13,480 nt of DNA, from positions 1 to 13,480 of the forward strand of contig DAHUXF010000036.1 of assembly GCA_027307295.1 (NCBI GenBank). The letters are read 5' to 3'. The position numbers were made by a program, and so were the translations under genes. Positions 1 to 5,746 of this stretch are shown in pieces. The notes beneath the pieces were generated by a model. The model was not told the origin of the DNA, searched no databases, and saw only the letters and a list, made by a program, of their open reading frames with translations. The number at the start of each line of letters is the position of its first letter. Within the stretch, counting starts at the first letter, position 1. Source of the stretch: Acidobacteriaceae bacterium (GTDB taxonomy: Bacteria > Acidobacteriota > Terriglobia > Terriglobales > Acidobacteriaceae).

Positions 1-38
1 CTACTTAATAATTGTCTAACCTGGGCGGGAAGAGCCAC

Positions 39-54
39 AGTGATGCGGGTCACA
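39..54. promoter_or_regulatory. CRP/FNR-type palindrome 1
   Basis: The sequence reads AGTGA-TGCGGG-TCACA, with GTGA/TCAC arms around a six-base spacer, the arrangement bound by CRP-family regulators. No gene starts between here and the left edge. If it behaves like the sites at 3054 and 5108, which stand 52 bp from their gene starts on the minus strand, its target would be a leftward gene beginning just outside the window. Confidence 0.45.
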
Positions 55-289
55 GGCTAGTGATGCATAGCCAGATTGTCCGTTCCTTACTTGCCTGTGT
101 ATTTGAGGTGACGGTTACAGTTCCAACTGAGCGCTGCGCCAAAAGCGTAACAGTGTGCAAAACTGGACGAGATCAACCGGGCCGACCTTTTCTGCCTGGA
201 GGACCTCCGGCCCGCTCGGTGACGACAAATTCTACGTTTTGGCTCTCTTGCAGATTCTCAAGCCCACTGAGCTCGCGTGATAAATGAAA

Positions 290-305
290 TGTGATTGCAA
301 TCACT
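290..305. promoter_or_regulatory. CRP/FNR-type palindrome 2
   Basis: The sequence reads TGTGA-TTGCAA-TCACT. Positions 291-304 form a perfect 14-bp palindrome, flanked by A-rich sequence on the left as in good CRP sites. It lies about 80 bp beyond the 3' end of the leftward 758-residue gene and 235 bp from palindrome 1. I see no credible start codon in the next 60 bp on either strand, so the target is uncertain. A gene left of the window is the most likely one. Confidence 0.5.
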
Positions 306-382
306 GAACCGAAAGTCGCATGGCGTCAAGACCTCGGGTCGACACGATCGGTACACGAAGTTGCTCCATTCGCCCGTGCGTA

Positions 383-2659
383 TCAGCGTCTGATTCCACC
401 ACCCCGCGGAGCCGACCTTCGAGGCGCAGGGGTGGAGGTACGAGGCGACGGAGCCGGCATGCGCGGTGCCGAGATGTGCGGCGGTGGGCTCGTCATCCGG
501 GCAGGGGGACGCATCGTCCGATATTGATCTACTCGGTTTTGTCCCTGAATCCTTGCCTGGCGGCTTCCCTCCAGTTCCCCAATGCGTGACCGCGTCGGTG
601 CCGTAGAAGTCACCGGCGGCTGAACGCGGGACTGCGGAGCGTTCGGCATTGTAGTTCTGGGCTGGACTTTTTCCCACGTTCGGCCCTCGCTGCGGTACCA
701 GCCGTTGTTTTGATGCGAATACACTTGCCCATTTCGGTCTGAGTAGAGATCGCGTCTTGGTGCGCCCATACCCGGTGCACCCTGCCTGAATTTGCCAGAC
801 CTTGGCGCGGTGACTTCAGGACGAGCAGCGATTCTGCCGGGAGCCCGTAAAGGCATAGGATGCCGGTTCACTGCGCCAGGTGATGTCCAGCGGTTATATA
901 CAGATCCGCCGCGGAAGACGCCGTGGTCTACGCGTGCCACGGAGCGGTTATAGAGAACACGGTTTCCCCAGTAAGGCGGATAATGATCGTGGGACCAATG
1001 GTGCCAGTACCACGGACGGGGATACCAGGGACGCCAGAAGTATCCGCCACCCCAGTAGCCATAGTTGAACCCGAAGCCCCAGGTCCACGGCCAGCCGAAA
1101 TAATAATTGCCATACCAGTAGGGATAGTAGAACCCGGTGCCATATACGACGACGCCGCCCCAAATGAAAGAGCCAAAATAACCCGGCGTATAGCCGACAT
1201 AAACCCAATCAGGAGTCGAATCGTACACGTGGACATATTTGACGTGATACACAGGCACTGTCGGGGGAATGGAATAGATCTCAGGCGGCACAAAGTCACA
1301 AACGCTCCACGGGCCAAGCGGATTATCGGCAACAAACCAGACGCCATTACTCACCGCATAATACTTTCCGCGAGCTTTGATGATGTCATCCGGTGAATTG
1401 ACTGCATACGACATGTCCGTGTCTTCAATGTGCTTGAACTTCGGTTCGCCATCGTAGGTGGCCGTGAACGTTGCCTTTTTCCTGTCCACGGTTGCGGTCT
1501 GGGGCACTTGTGCGGCAACCACAGCGTCACGCGCCTCGGGCGTGCCGGGAATGCTGGCCAAGACCGCGCTCTTGGGATGTCCTCCCGGGATGCGGGAGAA
1601 ATCCACGGGCAAGGCGCTTCCAGCAACAAACTCCCAGGGGCCGGCAAGTGTCGCAGCGGTGAACCATCGCCCTGAAAGCAGCACGTAGTAATGTTGCTGC
1701 GTCAGGCTTAAAAAGAGATCGCTGTCTGTGTTCGTTATGTAGAGCAACCGGGTGCCATCAATCGCCGAGAACTGCGGTTCTCCCTTAATCTGAATCAACT
1801 CCGCCGGCTCAGTGCTGATGATGATTTCCGGGGCGCTTTCGCCCGGATTGGCCGGAGGATTCGACGTTTCAGCCGGATCCAACAAAGCAGAGAGTGAGCC
1901 AGGTACGTCGGTTGCTTTTCTCCAAGGCCCCTTCACCGCGGCCGCAGTCATCCAGTAGCCCTCGCCGCGGAGGAAATACCGGCCCGAGCCGGGATCGAGA
2001 ACAAGCATGGCCGGAGTATTGACAACACGCATGAACGTGGAGTCTGGAACCTTCTGCATCACAGGTTCGCCGTCGATCAGGATCAGTACGGCGGGATTTT
2101 CCCGAACAAAGATTTGTGGCGGATCGCTGCTGAGATTGTCTCCGGTCGACTTTTGCTCGTTTTGCGTGATCGCGATATCTGCGAGCAAGCGATCGAGCGC
2201 AATGGTCACACTCCACTGCTGCAAGGCCTCGCTTGCAGCCTTTACATACGCTGACTCCCTGGTTCCTGCCGAAGGAAAAGTGATTTTCTTGACCTCGATG
2301 TCATACAGCGTTACCAGGCGTTTCTCCTGGTCGACTGTCGTGCGCCCGGAGAGCCAGGCTGTTCCGTAGATGGACTGGCCTGTCTCCTTTTCCGTGATCG
2401 CCATCGCTGTCCGGTTTTCCAATTTCCCGTTTGCCCAAGTGTCGACCTGCGGCTGATACACGTCGATGCGGATCCCATCTGAGTGAATCGTGCGTGGCCA
2501 GCCGCCATCCGCTGTTTGCGCACTTGCCGGCGCTACGAAAATTGCTATAAGACACAGAATGAAGATCTGGCGCCAGAAACTCGGCATCAATGAAGGCGCT
2601 CTTTGCGCAAAAGTGTGCCCGCTAGGACTATCGGCATAACCATTCCTTAAGGATTCCAT
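383..2659 (-). CDS. Exported protein with three 'GEP...GPW' modules and an aromatic/Gly-rich core
   Basis: I do not recognise a function for this 758-residue protein. The start is supported by AGGAGA (minus strand, 2666-2671), six bases upstream of the ATG. A hydrophobic signal segment spans residues 30-48 and ends APASA, preceded by an unusually long polar stretch. A second Met at residue 25 would give a more ordinary signal peptide but has a weaker ribosome site. Three related modules follow, near residues 195-253, 289-358 and 399-465. Each opens with a GEP triplet and ends with an aromatic pair, a short spacer and GPW. Residues 480-570 are extremely rich in Tyr, Trp, Gly and Pro (for example YYPYWYGNYYFGWPW). 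The tail from residue 570 is Arg/Pro/Ser-rich and basic. The layout suggests a secreted or surface protein; similar acidobacterial proteins carry loose carbohydrate-binding labels, which I cannot confirm here. The gene stands alone behind a 123-bp gap. Confidence 0.85.
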   Translation of the reverse strand: MESLRNGYADSPSGHTFAQRAPSLMPSFWRQIFILCLIAIFVAPASAQTADGGWPRTIHSDGIRIDVYQPQVDTWANGKLENRTAMAITEKETGQSIYGTAWLSGRTTVDQEKRLVTLYDIEVKKITFPSAGTRESAYVKAASEALQQWSVTIALDRLLADIAITQNEQKSTGDNLSSDPPQIFVRENPAVLILIDGEPVMQKVPDSTFMRVVNTPAMLVLDPGSGRYFLRGEGYWMTAAAVKGPWRKATDVPGSLSALLDPAETSNPPANPGESAPEIIISTEPAELIQIKGEPQFSAIDGTRLLYITNTDSDLFLSLTQQHYYVLLSGRWFTAATLAGPWEFVAGSALPVDFSRIPGGHPKSAVLASIPGTPEARDAVVAAQVPQTATVDRKKATFTATYDGEPKFKHIEDTDMSYAVNSPDDIIKARGKYYAVSNGVWFVADNPLGPWSVCDFVPPEIYSIPPTVPVYHVKYVHVYDSTPDWVYVGYTPGYFGSFIWGGVVVYGTGFYYPYWYGNYYFGWPWTWGFGFNYGYWGGGYFWRPWYPRPWYWHHWSHDHYPPYWGNRVLYNRSVARVDHGVFRGGSVYNRWTSPGAVNRHPMPLRAPGRIAARPEVTAPRSGKFRQGAPGMGAPRRDLYSDRNGQVYSHQNNGWYRSEGRTWEKVQPRTTMPNAPQSRVQPPVTSTAPTRSRIGELEGSRQARIQGQNRVDQYRTMRPPARMTSPPPHISAPRMPAPSPRTSTPAPRRSAPRGGGIRR

Positions 2660-2665
2660 CTCTGC

Positions 2666-2671
2666 TCTCCT
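2666..2671 (-). promoter_or_regulatory. Shine-Dalgarno deciding the start of the 758-residue gene
   Basis: AGGAGA on the minus strand lies six bases before the ATG at 2659. The internal ATG (residue 25, start base 2587) has only a weak AAAGAG-like match upstream, so the longer form is preferred. Confidence 0.55.
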
Positions 2672-2782
2672 GCGACCGCATTCCCTCGAAAACAGTTCTC
2701 GAGATGTGTTCTTGTTGTCACCGCAAGGTCAGCCCGGTTCGACTGGGTAACGTGTGAATAAAGAGTTTCGTGTGTGAAGCCG

Positions 2783-3001
2783 TTATCGAAAAGGACGTAT
2801 CATCGCCGCAAATATCGCACAGCGGTGCAAAATAAAATGAGGCACACCAACAAGATCACAAAGCCAACGTTGGCCCAGCGCGAAGATTGAGGCTTTGAGA
2901 TTGTGAAGTTCAGTCATGCCGGAATTGTGGTAACCATCCGGATCGAGATACCGAATCGCACTCCAAACCTCTCTGTCTCGCACTCTCCAGATCGGAGTCA
3001 T
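2783..3001 (-). CDS. Small hypothetical protein (72 aa) with an 'IRYLDPDG' motif
   Basis: A short protein of unknown function opens with RDREVWSAIRYLDPDG, a pattern that reminds me of small acidobacterial hypotheticals. The C-terminal half has alternating hydrophobic residues and ends RPFR. I see no signal peptide and no catalytic motif. An in-frame stop lies three codons upstream of the ATG, so this is the first possible ATG, but the ribosome site is poor. The best support for a real gene is the near-perfect CRP/FNR-type palindrome at 3054-3069, exactly 52 bp upstream of the start, the same distance as for the 80-residue gene at 4813-5055. It follows the truncated phosphorylase on the same strand but has its own regulatory site. 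It could be a remnant. Confidence 0.5.
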   Translation of the reverse strand: MTPIWRVRDREVWSAIRYLDPDGYHNSGMTELHNLKASIFALGQRWLCDLVGVPHFILHRCAIFAAMIRPFR

Positions 3002-3053
3002 TGCGTTTTAAACTGTCCGTACATTAAGGATGGGACCTGTGCGCTTCAAAGGC

Positions 3054-3069
3054 TGTGATTACCATCACA
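3054..3069. promoter_or_regulatory. CRP/FNR-type palindrome 3, upstream of the 72-aa gene
   Basis: The sequence reads TGTGA-TTACCA-TCACA. Including bases 3053 and 3070, the arms CTGTGAT and ATCACAG are perfect seven-base complements. It is the best site in the window and matches the CRP consensus. It lies between the end of the phosphorylase fragment and the leftward 72-residue gene, with 52 bp to that start codon. This distance leaves room for a -10 element and suggests activation from near -40 to -60. Confidence 0.65.
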
Positions 3070-3089
3070 GGATCTTGAATTGATAAACG

Positions 3090-3332
3090 TTATCCGTCAA
3101 ACACCTTCAAAAACTCATCCGCCGCCACCACGTTGGCCGGAATCGCACACATGGCATATCCCTTGCGATGCAGGAGCGTCACTCCCGCCATCGGTAAGCC
3201 CATATCGGCGGCAGAACGCAGGGTGTCACCGGCCAGAATCCCCAATCCGCCCGCAAAAGTCGGCGTGTCTGCCTCCAGAGCGATCTCTATAGAAAAATAT
3301 GACGCACCAAGTGGATGAGAGTTCATTGTCAT
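3090..3332 (-). pseudogene. glgP: Alpha-glucan phosphorylase N-terminal fragment
   Basis: Residues 9-60 match the start of the GT35 glycogen/alpha-glucan phosphorylases: a YFSIEIALE stretch, the glycine-rich FAGGLGILAGDTLRSAAD segment and VTLLHRKGY. Those enzymes release glucose-1-phosphate from glycogen, use pyridoxal phosphate and are several hundred residues long. This frame has 80 codons, so the catalytic core and the cofactor lysine are absent. After RKGY the sequence changes to a tail that does not look like the family (AMCAIPANVVAADEFLKVFDG without its last residue), which suggests a deletion joining the 5' end to unrelated DNA. The ATG follows directly on the stop codon of the M50 protease gene (TAG then ATG), so the two were probably one transcript. 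The fragment may still be translated but cannot be an active phosphorylase. Confidence 0.8.
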
Positions 3333-4508
3333 CTAAACACCTGCCGTTCTTTCCACATCTCGATCTGCATTGGAACCATCTCGATTGACTGGGCGCTGCG
3401 CTTGAGGGACTGGTCCCGCCTTCTTTCCTGCACCTCGTAAAGCGGATTGAACCATCACAAACTCTGCCAGGTTTTCGACCGTAAACAGACCAAGAAGCCT
3501 TTCTTTCTCCATGACAAGTAAAACGCGAGAATTGTAGCCCTGCAATTTCTCGGACACAGCCGGTAGCATTTCTGTACTAGAGATAACCTGGTATTCCTTA
3601 CGCATTACCTGCGAAACCGGCGTATCTGGCCCGTTCTGCGATAAACCGCTAAGAAGTTCTTTGCGTGTTAGGATTCCTACAAGGCGACCTTGATCGATAA
3701 CGGGGAAGTCCTGTTGGGTTCCGTGCAATATCAATTCAACTGGATGCGCAAGCGTATCTGAAGCTGAAATCGTGTTGAAGTCAGTCACAGTGACCTCGCT
3801 GACTGGGATCCCCCTCAAGGCAGACTTCATTTGCGCCAAAGCGGCTTCCTGACCAGCACCAATCCAGACGAACAAGGCGATCAATAACAGAAAGGGATTT
3901 CCGAACAGTCCCAAAAGTGCGAAGAAAAATGCCAAGCCCTGCCCGACGTTGGCGGCAATGCGGGTTGCCCTGGAATAATCCATCCGTCGGGCCAGCAGTG
4001 AACGGAAGACGCGTCCACCATCTAAAGGGAACGCTGGTATTAAATTGAAAACTGCCAAAACAAAATTTGCCAACAGCAGTTGTTCAAGGAAAGGAACGTT
4101 ACCCCATGGGCCGATTTGGTTTAGATGGCTGCCTGCACCAGTAACCCAAAGTACGACCAGAATCATCATCCCGATGCCGACGCTAACCGCAGGCCCCGCA
4201 AGTGCAACCCAGAGTTCATGGCGAGGATCGTCAGGGATGCGTTCCAGACTTGAAACACCTCCAATTGGCAGCAAGGTAATGTCGTGTGTTGAGATTCCGA
4301 AGCGCCTGGCGGCCAAGGCATGGCCAAACTCGTGGGCGACAACGCATGCAAAGAGTGCCAGTATGAAGAGCACTGCGCCGAGCACGGCACGACCGCTGTG
4401 CGTTGCTCCCCATTCCGTCAATACCAGCCAGGCGATAAGAATCAGGAACGTGGCGTGCACATAAACGGTGATTCCAACGAACTTGCCTATCTTCCACGAC
4501 CACTTCAT
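3333..4508 (-). CDS. Site-2-type zinc metalloprotease (M50) with paired CBS domains
   Basis: This 391-residue polytopic membrane protein is a predicted intramembrane protease. The zinc-binding HEFGH is at residues 59-63 in a transmembrane segment, and the third ligand motif NLIPAFPLDGG is at 155-165 with Asp163. Several hydrophobic segments fill residues 10-220. Two CBS domains follow, about 235-290 and 297-350, which in this family usually bind adenine nucleotides and sense energy state. The tail is polar. There is no PDZ domain, so it belongs with the SpoIVFB/Rv2625c-like group and not with RseP. The ATG has a strong GGGAGGG ribosome site six bases upstream. The truncated phosphorylase follows without a gap. 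All catalytic residues are present, so it should be active. The substrate is unknown; a membrane anti-sigma-like protein is encoded 5.3 kb away at 9773-10681. Confidence 0.93.
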   Translation of the reverse strand: MKWSWKIGKFVGITVYVHATFLILIAWLVLTEWGATHSGRAVLGAVLFILALFACVVAHEFGHALAARRFGISTHDITLLPIGGVSSLERIPDDPRHELWVALAGPAVSVGIGMMILVVLWVTGAGSHLNQIGPWGNVPFLEQLLLANFVLAVFNLIPAFPLDGGRVFRSLLARRMDYSRATRIAANVGQGLAFFFALLGLFGNPFLLLIALFVWIGAGQEAALAQMKSALRGIPVSEVTVTDFNTISASDTLAHPVELILHGTQQDFPVIDQGRLVGILTRKELLSGLSQNGPDTPVSQVMRKEYQVISSTEMLPAVSEKLQGYNSRVLLVMEKERLLGLFTVENLAEFVMVQSALRGAGKKAGPVPQAQRPVNRDGSNADRDVERTAGV

Positions 4509-4609
4509 TGGACGTCCCTCCCTGCCGGCATTCCGTTGGCAATAGGCGCCAAGTCACATCTCACCAGCCTCCGCCCGCTCCGACCGTGAGTTCACCAGCC
4601 ATCGCCGAA

Positions 4610-4751
4610 ATGAGAGGTCAGGACCGGGCACTCCGCAGCGACGCGGTAAAAGAGATCCTTTTCCCGACAGATCTTTCTTACGAGTCCGGAGCCGTATCTG
4701 GCCTCGGTAGCGGCCGAATACGCGGCGCGATTCGAAGATGCTCGAGTCTGA
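4610..4751 (+). pseudogene. Universal stress protein (UspA family) remnant, frameshifted and truncated
   Basis: The frame from ATG 4610 gives AVKEILFPTDLSYESGAVS, the start of a universal stress protein, where ILFPTDLS is the usual first strand and loop. At about 4700 the match jumps by one base: reading on from 4701 gives ASVAAEYAARFEDARV, the expected first helix and the beginning of the second strand, then a stop at 4749. Nothing resembling the remaining 100 or so residues, including the C-terminal ATP-binding glycine motif, follows. So the gene has a single-base shift near 4700 and has lost its 3' part. It is divergent from the M50 protease gene, a neighbour pairing also known from hypoxia/dormancy regulons. 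Confidence 0.72.
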
Positions 4752-4812
4752 GGCTGCCACAGTCGCACTTGCAAGCCAGGGCTCAGTGACACATATCATC
4801 TCGCGTCTGCCG

Positions 4813-5055
4813 TCAAGTGTGGCTCTTAGCTTCCACCGCATGATGCGCATAAGCCACTGTGCCGGCGTTTGGGACAACACGCATCTGGTTCCAGTCGTAA
4901 GGAAACTGTTTGCCACACTCAAGGCAAACAACATAGGTACCTGTCTGCTGCGCAGCAGCAGGCCGGGGTTGACCGGCTCTGGGCGAGAATGGGAAACTCA
5001 GGCGCCTGTGCCAGCAGCCGAACAGAATGTCAGTCAAATTGAGGTCCGCGTGCAC
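4813..5055 (-). CDS. Small zinc-ribbon-like hypothetical protein (80 aa)
   Basis: The start is GTG with AGGA eight bases upstream. The protein has two metal-ligand-like groups, GCWHRR near residues 13-18 and VVCLECGKQFPYDW near 42-55, so Cys/His plus a CxxC pair could form a zinc ribbon. The remainder is basic and Pro/Ala-rich. I recall similar short acidobacterial proteins with a YVVCLDCGKEF-type core but know no function for them. A CRP/FNR-type palindrome lies at 5108-5123, 52 bp upstream of the start, the same geometry as the 72-residue gene. The gene converges on the universal-stress-protein remnant. The frame is the only one here with a coherent motif; overlapping frames at 4554-4934 and 4738-5079 have none. 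A structural or nucleic-acid-binding role is possible but unproven. Confidence 0.68.
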   Translation of the reverse strand: MHADLNLTDILFGCWHRRLSFPFSPRAGQPRPAAAQQTGTYVVCLECGKQFPYDWNQMRVVPNAGTVAYAHHAVEAKSHT

Positions 5056-5107
5056 AACTTATTCCTAACCCCAAGTTGAAGTCTTAATGAATGCGAGGGA
5101 AGCAAGC

Positions 5108-5123
5108 TGTGAGCCAGATCACG
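5108..5123. promoter_or_regulatory. CRP/FNR-type palindrome 4, upstream of the 80-aa gene
   Basis: The sequence reads TGTGA-GCCAGA-TCACG, with GTGA/TCAC arms and a six-base spacer. There are 52 bp to the GTG start of the leftward zinc-ribbon-like gene, identical to the distance for palindrome 3. On the minus strand CATTAAGAC (5081-5089) falls where a -10 element would lie for a site centred near -41, so class II activation is plausible. Confidence 0.55.
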
Positions 5124-5281
5124 GTCGATCGGCAGGCCGTTTATGTCGGCATGAACCGGGCATGAATGCGCCTCCTGCCTGGACGTTAATCCCCAGAGAC
5201 CGGATAGCTTAATTTCCGGTAGTCAGAGACACTGGGTAAACGCTCAGGAAGCGTGAGCATGTAGCCTCTGGATCAGCATAT

Positions 5282-5309
5282 CGGGGTTCGAATCCCTGGG
5301 GGGTAGCCA
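5282..5309 (+). pseudogene. tRNA 3'-end remnant (T arm, acceptor strand, CCA)
   Basis: CGGGG-TTCGAAT-CCCTG forms a T arm with five pairs (one G-U) and a canonical seven-base TTCGAAT loop. It is followed by seven bases GGGGGTA, a discriminator G and an encoded CCA, all with tRNA spacing. No matching 5' acceptor strand, D arm or anticodon arm is found within tRNA distance; the best upstream partner, TAATCCC at 5187-5193, has a mismatch and is too far away. I read this as the 3' end of a tRNA, either a decay product or an attachment-site copy left by an integrated element, although no integrase is present in the window. Confidence 0.5.
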
Positions 5310-5689
5310 AATCAAATCAACTTACGCTCCTCGATCTTTCCTAAAACCCTCAGTCGTCCCAAACTCGTCGCAAAAGTTGTCCCAATTGGCTGGTAAACGG
5401 GGCTTGATGAAGTACGCGAGTTGTTGGACACCCGAACTTGCGGCAGGGTACCAGAATTTGTCAGAAGTGAAGAGCCAGGCCGGAAAATTTGCCACAGAAG
5501 AACAGTTAACCAAAATCATTACCACTGCCGCATTGGGCGCCATAATTGCTTTGGTAAAATTACGCTTAGGCAACCGCCTGAAAACGGCATTCCTGAAAGC
5601 GTTGGGACAGCCGACAGAAATACCCAGATCACCAGTGGACCATGGCGCAACCCTAATCTCGGGATGCGTCGACTTCGGCATCATCCAGC
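5310..5689. other. Gene-poor stretch, no convincing gene
   Basis: Both strands have open frames here, 5407-5689 on plus (amphipathic stretch LTKIITTAALGAIIALVKLRLG, here without its last two residues) and 5322-5684 on minus, but neither has a recognisable domain or a clear ribosome site. The plus frame also runs into the start of the CHAT gene. With the neighbouring tRNA and universal-stress-protein remnants, I see this as decayed or spacer DNA. A small unknown protein starting at 5407 cannot be excluded. Confidence 0.35.
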
Positions 5690-5735
5690 TTTGTGTTCAT
5701 CTTTGTGTTTCATCTTTAATGTTTTGTGTTTCATC
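5690..5735 (+). repeat. Three near-identical direct repeats upstream of the CHAT gene
   Basis: TTTGTGTTCATC (5690-5701), TTTGTGTTTCATC (5702-5714) and TTTTGTGTTTCATC (5721-5734) repeat just ahead of the ribosome site of the PDZ-TPR-CHAT gene. The first two are directly adjacent, and the third follows after six bases. They could be binding sites of a regulator, part of the leader, or one of the short 'TTTGTGT' intergenic repeats that occur in many environmental genomes. Confidence 0.6.
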
Positions 5736-5736
5736 C

Positions 5737-5741
5737 AGGGG
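5737..5741 (+). promoter_or_regulatory. Shine-Dalgarno of the CHAT gene
   Basis: AGGGG ends five bases before ATG 5747 and supports that start, which also places a signal peptide directly at the N-terminus. Confidence 0.55.
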
Positions 5742-5746
5742 CGTAA

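Larger units (their letters stand above)
1..382. other. Intergenic region, no gene recognised
   Basis: All six frames were inspected. The plus-strand frame open at 12-287 has no recognisable motif, and its composition looks random. The minus strand is broken by stops. The only clear structure is the pair of CRP/FNR-type palindromes at 39-54 and 290-305. I read this as a regulatory region serving a gene to the left, possibly with decayed coding sequence inside it. Confidence 0.4.

Noticed and set aside
923..1396. Plus-strand frame of 157 codons opposite the aromatic-rich region
   Set aside because: Low stop frequency comes from the biased Tyr/Trp/Gly/Pro codons on the minus strand; no start signal or motif.
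2685..2703. CTCGA...TCGAG inverted repeat upstream of the 758-residue gene
   Set aside because: Short arms and no known operator pattern; could be chance.
2732..2752. GGTTCGACT resembling a tRNA T loop
   Set aside because: The flanking bases do not form a five-pair T stem with acceptor and CCA in register.
4542..4557. Possible fifth CRP/FNR-type site between the M50 gene and the universal-stress-protein remnant
   Set aside because: Only the TCACA half is present; the other half reads TAGGC.
4554..4934. Minus-strand frame of 126 codons between the M50 and zinc-ribbon genes
   Set aside because: It overlaps the universal-stress-protein remnant and the zinc-ribbon gene in other frames and has no coherent motif.
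5200..5219. CCGGA...TCCGG inverted repeat as a possible terminator or D arm
   Set aside because: Five pairs with a ten-base AT-rich loop and no T-run; too weak alone and not in register with the tRNA 3' end.
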